This document shows, piece by piece, positions 1 to 5,525 of a stretch of 11,825 nucleotides of DNA. Made by a program: the position numbers and the translations under genes. Position 1 is the stretch's first letter, and each line of letters opens with the position of its first letter. The stretch covers positions 1 through 11,825 of the forward strand of contig CAUGOD010000053.1 in NCBI GenBank assembly GCA_959601025.1, read 5' to 3'. The notes under the pieces are model-generated. The model saw nothing but the letters and a program-made list of their open reading frames with translations. It was not told the origin of the DNA and made no database searches. Origin of the DNA: an uncultured Oscillospiraceae bacterium. GTDB taxonomy: Bacteria > Bacillota > Clostridia > Oscillospirales > Acutalibacteraceae.

Positions 1-800
1 CGGGTGGCGTCGGATTTCGCGATGTCGGCCTTCGAGGTGTTTTCACCGTCGACCGCAGCGGCGTTGGCGGCGGCCACCGAGATGCGCTGGTCGCGCACGG
101 CGTTCGCTTCACCGATGGAGCCTTCACGATTCCGCTCAGCCACGCTGATGCGGGCTTCGTTGATCGCCTTCGCGGCGGCTTCCTTACCAAGGGCTTCGAT
201 GTATCCGGACTCGTCGCTGATGTCGGTGACGTTCACGTTGATCAGTCGCAGGCCGATCTTTTTCAGCTCGGTTTCCACGCAGCGGGATACCGCTTCCAGA
301 AATTTATCGCGGTCGATGTTGATTTCCTCGATCTGCATGGTGGCGATGATCAGACGCATCTGGCCGAAGATAATGTCCTTCGCCAGCTCCTGAATTTCCT
401 GCAGCTTCAGGCCGAGCAGACGCTCCGCCGCGTTCTGCATTACGCCGGCCTCGGTGGAGATACCCACGGTGAACCGGGCGGGAACGTCGATTCGGATATT
501 CTGGCGGGAAAGGGCGCTTTTCAGGTCGACGCTGATGGAGATCGGGGTCAAATCGAGATATTCATACGCCTGGACGACCGGCCAGATGAAGGCCGCGCCG
601 CCATGGATACATTTTGCGCTCCGGGCCGAACCGTCCTTGTTTTGTCCAACCTTACCGTAAATGACCATGACCTTGTCGGACGGGCAGCGGCGGTACCGCG
701 CCAGGAATACCAGCAGTAGGCTGAAGATCAGGACGACAACGACGACGACGGCGATCAGCGCCGTGGGCGGAATGCCTGCCGCGAGGATGGGATGAAACAT
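1..800 (-). CDS. Flotillin-like SPFH protein (partial, C-terminus off the window)
   Basis: Membrane scaffold of the flotillin (FloT/YuaG) type, which organises membrane microdomains on the cytoplasmic face. About 266 codons are present. Read on the minus strand, the protein has a short N-terminus, one hydrophobic segment at roughly residues 10-34 (IPPTALIAVVVVVVLIFSLL), an arginine-rich edge (ARYRR), and an SPFH/band-7 domain. Family landmarks include GGAAFIWPVVQ, the AERLLGLKLQEIQELAKDI stretch, the IATMQIEEINIDRDKF stretch and ESGYIEALGKEAAAKAI. The sequence then enters the Ala/Glu-rich coiled-coil region (AERNREGSIGEANAVRDQR) and leaves the window. ATG at 798-800 is chosen because AAAGGAG lies about 11 bases upstream and the next upstream ATG is out of frame. 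It follows the NfeD gene by 83 bp, the same pairing as yuaF-yuaG in Bacillus. The family call is firm. The cargo and physiological role cannot be read from sequence. Confidence 0.92.
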   Translation of the reverse strand, partial: MFHPILAAGIPPTALIAVVVVVVLIFSLLLVFLARYRRCPSDKVMVIYGKVGQNKDGSARSAKCIHGGAAFIWPVVQAYEYLDLTPISISVDLKSALSRQNIRIDVPARFTVGISTEAGVMQNAAERLLGLKLQEIQELAKDIIFGQMRLIIATMQIEEINIDRDKFLEAVSRCVETELKKIGLRLINVNVTDISDESGYIEALGKEAAAKAINEARISVAERNREGSIGEANAVRDQRISVAAANAAAVDGENTSKADIAKSDAT

Positions 801-883
801 GGATTCATACGCTCCTTTAACTTAAGAATATGGGTGAATAGGCGGATACCCCCATTGGGGAAGGGCTCTCCCATCGGGGAGGG
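801..883. repeat. Two tandem small hairpins between the nfeD-like and flotillin genes
   Basis: The 83-bp gap holds two adjacent inverted repeats. The first is CCCC-ATT-GGGG at 850-860. The second is a 7-bp stem (one G-T pair) at 866-883 around loop ATCG. Their sequences resemble each other, as if one arose by duplication. Neither is followed by a T-run on the minus strand, so they look like an mRNA processing or stability element rather than a terminator. This is visible in the sequence; any role is inference. Confidence 0.45.
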
Positions 884-1537
884 TCAACCCGCGGAAACGG
901 ATTCCAGCGGGGCGACGATCAGGGTGTTGCTTTCGGTGACGGCGGTCACCTTAACCTGTTCGCCGGTGGAAAGTTCCCTTTCGGCGCAGGCCGCGTCGAG
1001 TTCGAGAAAGCGGTCCTGTACCACAAGGGTGATCTTTCCCTTGCCGCCGCGGGGAATGGGAACATACACCTCCCCGGTCAGGCCCACGGCATTTTTCAGG
1101 TCGAGGTTGCCGCTCTGCTGCAGCTTCAGGGAGAAGCGCAGCGCCACAGCGACCAGCACCATGGCCGCGAATCCGGCGACAATTGCGAGGACAGAGGCAA
1201 GGGCGGGGGACGCGCCCATATCCAGTGCGGCGACACCGATCCAGCCGCAGACGGCGAGGAAGGCGACGATGCCGCGTACTGTCAGGACACGCAGGCCGGC
1301 TTCGTGCTCGGCTCCCTGGTCATGGGGCAGGTCGTGCTCGGGAACAAAGCTGCCGTCCGCGTCCACCTCCGCGTCGATATCGACGTCGGTATCGCCGGCG
1401 GAAAGCTCCGCGTCATGACCGCCGCCTATCCCGAAGAGAAGAAGGATGGTCTGCAGCACCAGAATGATGGTCGAGGGGATGGCAAGGATGTAGAAAACCT
1501 GCTGGATTGTGGACAATGCGTTCCACCACTCAAACAT
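884..1537 (-). CDS. NfeD-like membrane protein, flotillin partner (YuaF type)
   Basis: A 217-residue protein. Hydrophobic segments lie at about residues 12-37 (QVFYILAIPSTIILVLQTIL), 84-103 (VRGIVAFLAVCGWIGVAALD) and 107-132. An acidic loop at about 40-75 is rich in alternating Asp (GDTDVDIDAEVDADG). After the third helix comes a soluble beta-rich domain (about 145-217: VGLTGEVYVPIPRGGKGKIT, then VKVTAVTESNTLIV), as expected for the OB-fold of NfeD proteins. It is the short form, without the serine-protease domain of long NfeD. In this family the protein is membrane-embedded and encoded beside flotillin or stomatin, as here. ATG at 1535-1537 has GGAGGG eight bases upstream; the Shine-Dalgarno region overlaps a GGGAATTCCC palindrome. 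The gene lies 63 bp downstream of the DUF1836 gene on the same strand, so co-transcription is likely. Confidence 0.85.
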   Translation of the reverse strand: MFEWWNALSTIQQVFYILAIPSTIILVLQTILLLFGIGGGHDAELSAGDTDVDIDAEVDADGSFVPEHDLPHDQGAEHEAGLRVLTVRGIVAFLAVCGWIGVAALDMGASPALASVLAIVAGFAAMVLVAVALRFSLKLQQSGNLDLKNAVGLTGEVYVPIPRGGKGKITLVVQDRFLELDAACAERELSTGEQVKVTAVTESNTLIVAPLESVSAG

Positions 1538-1569
1538 GGGGAATTCCCTCCTGTTCCGTTGAAATAGAC

Positions 1570-1583
1570 TGCATTCGAATGCA
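1570..1583. promoter_or_regulatory. Perfect 14-bp palindrome upstream of the nfeD-like gene
   Basis: TGCATTCGAATGCA is its own reverse complement and lies in the 63-bp gap between the DUF1836 and nfeD-like genes. It could be an operator for an internal promoter, but no convincing -35/-10 pair is visible beside it on the minus strand. Chance occurrence cannot be excluded. Confidence 0.3.
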
Positions 1584-1600
1584 TGGGGAGCGACGGGAAG

Positions 1601-2191
1601 TCACTGCCCCGCGGGTCCGCCGCTTTCCGCTGCTACCGTCCGTTCAAAAATTTCGTCTGCCTTCTGCATGAGCGAGGCGGCGGCCACGTTCATCAGCATG
1701 ATGGACAGCGCGCTTTTCAAACGGCCGGCGGCATCAGGCACGGGGCCCTCATAACCCTCAAGTCGCGATTCAGTGAGAGTTATGATGGACTCGTGCGAGC
1801 TCCGCCCGCTTTCGGACATTTCCAAAATTGCCGAGCAGAGCAGGCTGTAGAGCTGCGTTTCCGGGATGATATCGTCCGTCCGGTCATCCACACTGCCGTT
1901 GATATACCGCAGCAGGTCGGCGATTTTTTCCAGCTGCATGGCGGGACGGAGCAGGTTGATCAGCAGGATGCGGGCGACATGAAGCTCCCCGTACCGCTTG
2001 TTCACCGGCTTGGATACCCAGCCGCGCTTTACCCAGTTCTGGACCGTGCTGCCACCCAGCCCGGTCAGCTCGGTGACCTGGGAGAGGAGCAGCCCGCCGC
2101 CGGAGACGGCGAAAATCTGGGAGAGGGAAGCAAAGGCGTCGGTTTTGGCTCCCTCCGTAAAGGGGAGTCTGGTTCCCGGTAAAGTATCCAT
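1601..2191 (-). CDS. DUF1836 family putative DNA-binding regulator
   Basis: A 196-residue protein of the clostridial DUF1836 family. Residues about 33-95 form a MerR-like winged-helix region: a first helix (LLLSQVTELTG), a recognition-like helix (GSTVQNWVKRGWV), then KRYGELHVARILLINLLR, followed by helical segments to the C-terminus. There is no recognisable metal or ligand site. ATG at 2189-2191 has AAAGGAGG nine bases upstream. The gene is first in a minus-strand cluster with the nfeD-like and flotillin genes. It has a strong promoter overlaid by repeated ATGAACT/AGTTCAT half-sites, which suggests control by a dimeric regulator, possibly this protein itself. Family assignment rests on motif pattern and length; autoregulation is inference. 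Confidence 0.85.
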   Translation of the reverse strand: MDTLPGTRLPFTEGAKTDAFASLSQIFAVSGGGLLLSQVTELTGLGGSTVQNWVKRGWVSKPVNKRYGELHVARILLINLLRPAMQLEKIADLLRYINGSVDDRTDDIIPETQLYSLLCSAILEMSESGRSSHESIITLTESRLEGYEGPVPDAAGRLKSALSIMLMNVAAASLMQKADEIFERTVAAESGGPAGQ

Positions 2192-2240
2192 GAAGAGCAG
2201 CCTCCTTTCTTTTTAAAATGGCTTGCAATTTTAAATGGGA

Positions 2241-2258
2241 AGAACCTGATTGGGTTCT
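2241..2258. repeat. Inverted repeat in the 5' leader of the DUF1836 gene
   Basis: AGAACC and GGTTCT are separated by six bases (TGATTG), about 50 bp upstream of the DUF1836 start codon and inside the predicted leader. It shares the GAAC/GTTC core of the upstream operator half-sites, so it may be a third, weaker binding site or a small RNA hairpin. Confidence 0.35.
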
Positions 2259-2259
2259 G

Positions 2260-2280
2260 ATGAACTTTTTTTGAGTTCAT
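2260..2280. promoter_or_regulatory. Putative operator 2 of the DUF1836 promoter
   Basis: ATGAACT at 2260-2266 and AGTTCAT at 2274-2280 form an inverted repeat with a seven-base spacer (TTTTTTG). It covers the predicted transcription start of the minus-strand promoter, a position typical of repressor sites. The half-site is identical to that in operator 1. Confidence 0.6.
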
Positions 2281-2284
2281 ATAT

Positions 2285-2313
2285 ATTATATCAAGAGTTC
2301 ATATGAACTTCAA
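2285..2313 (-). promoter_or_regulatory. Sigma-A type promoter of the DUF1836-nfeD-flotillin cluster
   Basis: On the minus strand, -35 TTGAAG (2308-2313) and a perfect -10 TATAAT (2285-2290) are separated by exactly 17 bp. The predicted start is near 2278, giving a leader of about 85 nt before the DUF1836 ATG. The spacer is almost filled by a palindrome (operator 1), which would put the promoter under repressor control. Confidence 0.75.
2296..2309. promoter_or_regulatory. Putative operator 1: perfect palindrome in the promoter spacer
   Basis: AGTTCATATGAACT is a perfect 14-bp palindrome. It lies between -35 and -10 of the minus-strand promoter and overlaps the last two bases of the -35. It consists of the same half-site as operator 2 with the halves directly abutting. 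Confidence 0.65.
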
Positions 2314-2553
2314 CAATTAAAAATTAACAAGAATTCCCTCAGTGAACGTCCGAAATCCGTTTATGATGAAATATCTCTTTGTTTTAAAGGAAATCGTCGT
2401 TTATCTTCAAATATCAAGGCTTTTTGATTTTTTAGCGTTTGGCTTATTGAAGGAAAAATCGGCGGAAGTGTCCGAGAAGAAAACAGAATGCTTCCGATTT
2501 TTATCGAAAAAACGCCAAAAAGCGAAAAACAATAAATTTATCGCTTTTATCGC
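2314..2553. other. AT-rich intergenic stretch without a supported gene
   Basis: About 240 bp of markedly AT-rich DNA between two divergent transcription units. A 73-codon GTG-initiated frame at 2342-2563 has no ribosome site and low-complexity Lys/Phe content. An inverted repeat AAAGCGA (2519-2525) / TCGCTTT (2541-2547), with a second direct copy of TCGCTTT at 2550-2556 that overlaps the next -35, could bind a regulator of the importer promoter. Nothing else is recognisable. Confidence 0.5.
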
Positions 2554-2582
2554 TTTACTTTAGTAATGAGATACGATACAAT
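2554..2582 (+). promoter_or_regulatory. Predicted promoter of the amino-acid importer genes
   Basis: -35 TTTACT (2554-2559) and -10 TACAAT (2577-2582) are separated by 17 bp; each differs from consensus by one or two bases. The predicted start near 2589 gives a leader of about 160 nt before the lipoprotein ATG. A second TATAAT at 2716-2721 lacks any -35 and is less likely to be used. Confidence 0.55.
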
Positions 2583-2601
2583 AAAAACGGTTTTGGAAAG
2601 C

Positions 2602-2732
2602 GGCCCCTTGTTATTCCTATGTACGCCAGTACGCCGACTTGATGGGTTTACCCGATCTTTTTAAAATCCGGGGAGAGCTTTTTCAGGCGGAAAGGGGCCC
2701 TCTCCTATTTTAACCTATAATTTCAGGAGAGG
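2602..2732 (+). promoter_or_regulatory. Structured 5' leader of the binding-protein gene
   Basis: GGCCCCTT (2602-2609) pairs perfectly with AAGGGGCC (2692-2699), closing an 82-nt domain. Inside is a small bulged hairpin at 2641-2657 followed by TTTTT, which is weakly terminator-like. Just downstream CCTCTCCT (2699-2706) pairs perfectly with AGGAGAGG (2725-2732), and the same CTCTCC can instead pair with GGAGAG (2672-2677). These competing helices suggest a regulatory leader. I do not recognise T-box, lysine, SAM or glutamine riboswitch signatures. Confidence 0.45.
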
Positions 2733-2748
2733 ACGGGTTAGGAAAGCT

Positions 2749-3621
2749 ATGAAAACAAAACGGATTTTGGCGGCGGCGGTCGCCGCGCTGATGACAGCCC
2801 TGCTGCTGGCGGGCTGCTCAGGCGGCAAAAAGGATGTGGAATACGTCGTGCTGGACGAGTCTCTGTCGGACGAACAGTACGCGATCGGCTTCCGCAAGGC
2901 GGATCAGGCTCTGCGGGACGAGGTGCAGAAGACCCTTTGCGAAATGAAGAAGGACGGAAAGCTGGCGGAGATCACCAAGAAGTGGTTCGGCAAGGATACC
3001 TCCATCGTGCCGGAAAGCACCCCGGATTCCACCGCGACCGACGATTCCCTGCAGAAGGTAAAGGAGAAGAAGGTCTTTGTCCTCGGTCTGGACGATTCCT
3101 TCCCGCCGATGGGATACCGCGATGTGGACAGCGGCGATATCATCGGCTATGACATCGACCTGGCGAAGGAGGTCTGCGCCCGTATGGGCGTGGAGCTGAA
3201 GCTCCAGCCGATCGACTGGGACTATAAAGAGGCCGAGCTGAACGAAGGCAACATCGACTGCATCTGGAACGGCATGAGCATCGACGACGAGCGGAAAGAA
3301 AAGATGTGCCTGAGCGAGCCGTATATGGAGAATCGCCAGGTGGTCGTCACCCTGAAGTCCAGCGGCATTGAAAAGGTAAGCGACCTGAAGGACAAGGTCG
3401 TTGTCCTTCAGAAGGGCTCCACCGCCGCCGGCGCGCTGGACGGCCGCGAGGACGTCAAGAGCGTCATCAAGGACGGCGCGGCCGTCGAGGTCCCGGACAA
3501 CGTGCAGGCGATGTATGAGCTGCGGCAGGGAACCAGCGACGCGGTCGTCATGGACGAGATTGTCGCTCGGTATTATATCGCGCACCTGACCGAGCTGGAA
3601 GCCAAGTCGGAAAGCAAATAA
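2749..3621 (+). CDS. Amino-acid ABC importer substrate-binding lipoprotein, apparently circularly permuted
   Basis: Extracellular binding protein (SBP type II, family 3) that would deliver a polar amino acid to the adjacent permease. It has 290 residues. Residues 1-22 are a lipoprotein signal peptide ending in lipobox LAG-C23. Normally the mature protein would start with the KVFVLG-type strand. Here residues about 31-87 match what is usually the C-terminal third: YVVLDESLSDEQYAIGFRK, then the DGKLAEITKKWFGKD end motif. A linker (about 88-100, PESTPDSTATDDS) follows. Then comes the normal N-terminal part: KVFVLGLDDSFPPMGYRD (108-125), IIGYDIDLA (131-139), WNGM (173-176), hinge strand RQVVVTLK (196-203), GSTAA (223-227), and DAVVMDEIVARYY (264-276). 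The protein stops at 290 where the hinge-2 strand and final helices would normally follow. The start has AGGA five bases upstream. Family assignment is secure; ligand unknown. Confidence 0.95.
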   Translation: MKTKRILAAAVAALMTALLLAGCSGGKKDVEYVVLDESLSDEQYAIGFRKADQALRDEVQKTLCEMKKDGKLAEITKKWFGKDTSIVPESTPDSTATDDSLQKVKEKKVFVLGLDDSFPPMGYRDVDSGDIIGYDIDLAKEVCARMGVELKLQPIDWDYKEAELNEGNIDCIWNGMSIDDERKEKMCLSEPYMENRQVVVTLKSSGIEKVSDLKDKVVVLQKGSTAAGALDGREDVKSVIKDGAAVEVPDNVQAMYELRQGTSDAVVMDEIVARYYIAHLTELEAKSESK

Positions 3622-3643
3622 AATCCCTATTCCAGACATTGGA

Positions 3644-3678
3644 AAACACAGGGGCCGGCCAATCCGGCCCCTGTGTTT
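3644..3678 (+). terminator. Strong intrinsic terminator after the binding-protein gene (copy 1)
   Basis: A perfect 15-bp stem (3644-3658 with 3664-3678) around loop CCAAT, 22 bp after the stop codon. The stem starts with AAA and ends in TTT; no long T-run follows. A 28-bp core (3646-3673) recurs exactly at 3854-3881. It probably stabilises the 3' end of an abundant lipoprotein mRNA and limits read-through into the permease gene. Confidence 0.85.
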
Positions 3679-3719
3679 CAGGCTATCCCCGGGTGATCGG
3701 AGGGAAGGGGAGGTGTGGA

Positions 3720-3742
3720 GGGGAAACCGTCAGGGTTTCCCT
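3720..3742. repeat. Hairpin in the importer intergenic region
   Basis: GGGAAACC (3721-3728) pairs with GGTTTCCC (3734-3741) around a five-base loop. It is one of four hairpins stacked between the binding-protein and permease genes. Confidence 0.55.
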
Positions 3743-3772
3743 CTCCGCGCAACAATCACCCGCCCGCAGGCG

Positions 3773-3801
3773 ACAGAAGTGGGGGATTCCCCCACTTCTG
3801 T
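3773..3801. repeat. Perfect 13-bp stem hairpin with 3-base loop
   Basis: 3773-3785 pairs with 3789-3801; the core is AGAAGTGGGGG / CCCCCACTTCT with loop ATT. There is no T-run on either side, so it is not a standard terminator. Confidence 0.65.
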
Positions 3802-3802
3802 T

Positions 3803-3853
3803 CTCAGCTTGTCAAAGCAGCCGGACAGAAACCGACTGCTTTGACAAGCTGAG
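3803..3853. repeat. Long palindromic repeat, 18-bp perfect arms
   Basis: CTCAGCTTGTCAAAGCAG (3803-3820) and its exact reverse complement (3836-3853) flank a 15-base loop. The size, symmetry and position between hairpins look like a dispersed palindromic element of the REP/MITE class. The window holds only one copy, so dispersal is inference. Confidence 0.6.
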
Positions 3854-3899
3854 ACACAGGGGCCGGCCAATCCGGCCCCTGCGTTTGCGTTTATTTTTT
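3854..3899 (+). terminator. Terminator-like hairpin directly upstream of the permease gene (copy 2)
   Basis: CAGGGGCCGG (3857-3866) pairs with CCGGCCCCTG (3872-3881), followed by a T-rich tail (TTTATTTTTT, 3890-3899). The 28-bp core is identical to copy 1, offset by 208 bp. It ends about 20 bp before the permease start codon, so permease transcription from the upstream promoter must read through it. Confidence 0.75.
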
Positions 3900-3919
3900 G
3901 TCTTGTGAGGTGGCGGACC

Positions 3920-4564
3920 ATGCTGGAGAATATAGGAAAGATCCTGCCGCATTTGGCGGAGCCGACACTGGCGGCCCTGACGATTTTTTTCTTTACGCTG
4001 CTCTTTGCGCTCCCGCTGGGGCTGTTGATTGCCTTCGGCCGGATGTCCCGCATCGCGCCGATCCGCTGGGTCACGCAGGCCTACCTGCTGGTGATGCGGG
4101 GAACGCCGCTGATGCTGCAGCTTATCTTTTTCTGGTTCGGGCTGGGACTGGGGGGCAACGGTTTTTCCCGGATGCAGACCGCGATTATCGCCTTTTCCCT
4201 CAACTATGCCGCGTACTTTGCGGAAATTTACCGCGGCGGCATGGAGAGCATCCCGGTCGGTCAGCATGAGGCCGCGAACGTTCTGGGCTTTTCCAAGACG
4301 CAGACCTTTTTCCGCATCGTGATGCCGCAGGTGGTCAAAAAAATTCTGCCGCCGATGGGGAACGAGTTCATGACGCTGGTCAAGGACACCTCGCTGGCGC
4401 AGATTATCGCCGTGGTGGAGATTACCAGCATGGCGAAGAAGCTCCAGACGAGCATGGTTTCGCTTCTGCCCATCATTGTGGCCGGCGTGTTTTATTTGCT
4501 TATGAACGCTGTAGTGTCCCGCGGCTTCTCCCTGGCGGAGAAAAAGCTCGGCTATTACCGATAA
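3920..4564 (+). CDS. Amino-acid ABC importer permease (HisM/GlnP family)
   Basis: Inner-membrane subunit of a polar amino-acid importer, 214 residues from the chosen start. Membrane segments are at about 17-38 (TLAALTIFFFTLLFALPLGL), 50-75 with the family RGTP motif followed by LMLQLIFFWFGLGLGG, 85-105, and 180-200. The EAA loop that contacts the ATPase is intact: EIYRGGMESIPVGQHEAANV followed by LGFSKTQTFFRIVMPQ (about 103-138). KDTSLAQIIAVVEI is also typical. ATG at 3920 is preferred over an in-frame GTG at 3905 because GAGGTGG lies about seven bases before it. It follows the lipoprotein gene after 298 bp of hairpins and precedes the ATPase by 13 bp. One permease gene implies a homodimeric channel. 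Confidence 0.94.
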   Translation: MLENIGKILPHLAEPTLAALTIFFFTLLFALPLGLLIAFGRMSRIAPIRWVTQAYLLVMRGTPLMLQLIFFWFGLGLGGNGFSRMQTAIIAFSLNYAAYFAEIYRGGMESIPVGQHEAANVLGFSKTQTFFRIVMPQVVKKILPPMGNEFMTLVKDTSLAQIIAVVEITSMAKKLQTSMVSLLPIIVAGVFYLLMNAVVSRGFSLAEKKLGYYR

Positions 4565-4577
4565 GGAGGGAAAACCC

Positions 4578-5345
4578 TTGAGTGTACTATCGGTACAGAA
4601 TCTTCAGAAAGCCTTTGGCGACAATGTGGTACTGAAGGATATTTCCTTCGAGGTGGAGCAGGGCGAGGTGCTGTCGGTGATCGGTCCCTCCGGCTCGGGC
4701 AAATCCACCCTTCTGCGGTGCTCTACCCTGCTGGAACGCGCGGATTCCGGGCGAATCGCCTACGGCGACCTCGTGATGGCGGATACGCCGGCGGGACAGG
4801 AGAAGGCGATATACAGCCCCTCCCCGGTACTACAGCAGATCCGCCGCCGCTTCGGGCTGGTGTTCCAGAGCTTTAACCTGTTTCCACATTTCACTGTGAT
4901 GCGCAACATCATCGAAGCCCCGGTACGGGTGGCGAAAAAGGACCGGAGGATTGCGGAGGCGCAGGCCCGCGCCCTCCTCGTCAAGGTCGGGCTGGCCGAC
5001 CGGGAGGAGGCGTATCCCTGCGAGCTGTCCGGCGGGCAGCAGCAGCGGGTGGCGATCGCGCGGGCGCTCGCCATGCAGCCGGAAATCCTGTTTTTCGACG
5101 AACCGACCTCCGCGCTGGACCCGGAGCTGACCGGGGATATCCTGAAGGTCATCCGCGATCTGGCGGAGGAGCATATGACCATGGTGATCGTCACCCACGA
5201 AATGGCGTTCGCCCGGGATGTGTCCGACCGGGTAATCTTCATGGACGGCGGCGTGATCGTGGAACAGGGCGACCCGCGGCAGGTGATTGAAAACCCGCAG
5301 AGCGAGCGCACCCGCGCCTTCCTTTCTCGTTTCCATCAAAATTGA
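4578..5345 (+). CDS. Amino-acid ABC importer ATPase (GlnQ/HisP family)
   Basis: Cytoplasmic ATPase that powers the importer, 255 residues, typical length. Motifs: Walker A GPSGSGKST (36-44), Q-loop FQSFNLFPH, signature LSGGQQQR (150-157), Walker B ILFFDEP with D174-E175, D-loop SALDPE, and switch histidine H207 in VTHEM. All catalytic residues are intact. The start is TTG, supported by AAGGAGGG seven bases upstream; no ATG in this position fits. It is 13 bp after the permease stop, so the two are translated from one mRNA. A strong terminator follows. Substrate specificity is not set by this subunit. Confidence 0.96.
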   Translation: MSVLSVQNLQKAFGDNVVLKDISFEVEQGEVLSVIGPSGSGKSTLLRCSTLLERADSGRIAYGDLVMADTPAGQEKAIYSPSPVLQQIRRRFGLVFQSFNLFPHFTVMRNIIEAPVRVAKKDRRIAEAQARALLVKVGLADREEAYPCELSGGQQQRVAIARALAMQPEILFFDEPTSALDPELTGDILKVIRDLAEEHMTMVIVTHEMAFARDVSDRVIFMDGGVIVEQGDPRQVIENPQSERTRAFLSRFHQN

Positions 5346-5362
5346 ATGATACAATGCATACC

Positions 5363-5400
5363 AAAGCCGCCGGATGCGGGATTGTATCCGGCGGCTTTTT
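5363..5400 (+). terminator. Intrinsic terminator of the importer genes
   Basis: GCCGCCGGAT (5366-5375) pairs with ATCCGGCGGC (5386-5395) around a ten-base loop, with AAA/TTT extending the stem and TTTTT at 5396-5400. It lies 17 bp after the ATPase stop codon. Confidence 0.92.
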
Positions 5401-5458
5401 CATGGAAAGACTATCCTATTGGTTTTGAAAATTTTGAGCCTTCCGGTTCACCGGGTGC

Positions 5459-5487
5459 TTGCAAAGAGGAGACGGCGGTGATACCAT
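5459..5487 (+). promoter_or_regulatory. Candidate extended -10 promoter of the exporter genes
   Basis: -35 TTGCAA (5459-5464), 17-bp spacer, -10 TACCAT (5482-5487) preceded by TG at the extended position. The predicted start near 5494 gives a leader of about 30 nt. It is the only plausible pair in the gap after the terminator; no clear operator palindrome is seen. Confidence 0.4.
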
Positions 5488-5525
5488 AGGATGGAATTAC
5501 CAAAGGAAAAACAAGGAGGAATACC

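Noticed and set aside
2342..2563. 73-codon plus-strand frame in the divergent intergenic region
   Set aside because: GTG start without a ribosome site, low-complexity Lys/Phe content from AT-rich DNA, and it overlaps the predicted importer promoter.
2818..3639. Long minus-strand frame opposite the binding-protein gene
   Set aside because: Mirror frame of a GC-rich gene; the plus-strand product has a signal peptide and clear family motifs.
3639..3908. Plus-strand frame across the intergenic hairpins, and minus-strand frames at 3730-4267
   Set aside because: They consist of translated inverted repeats, have no ribosome sites and overlap the permease gene.
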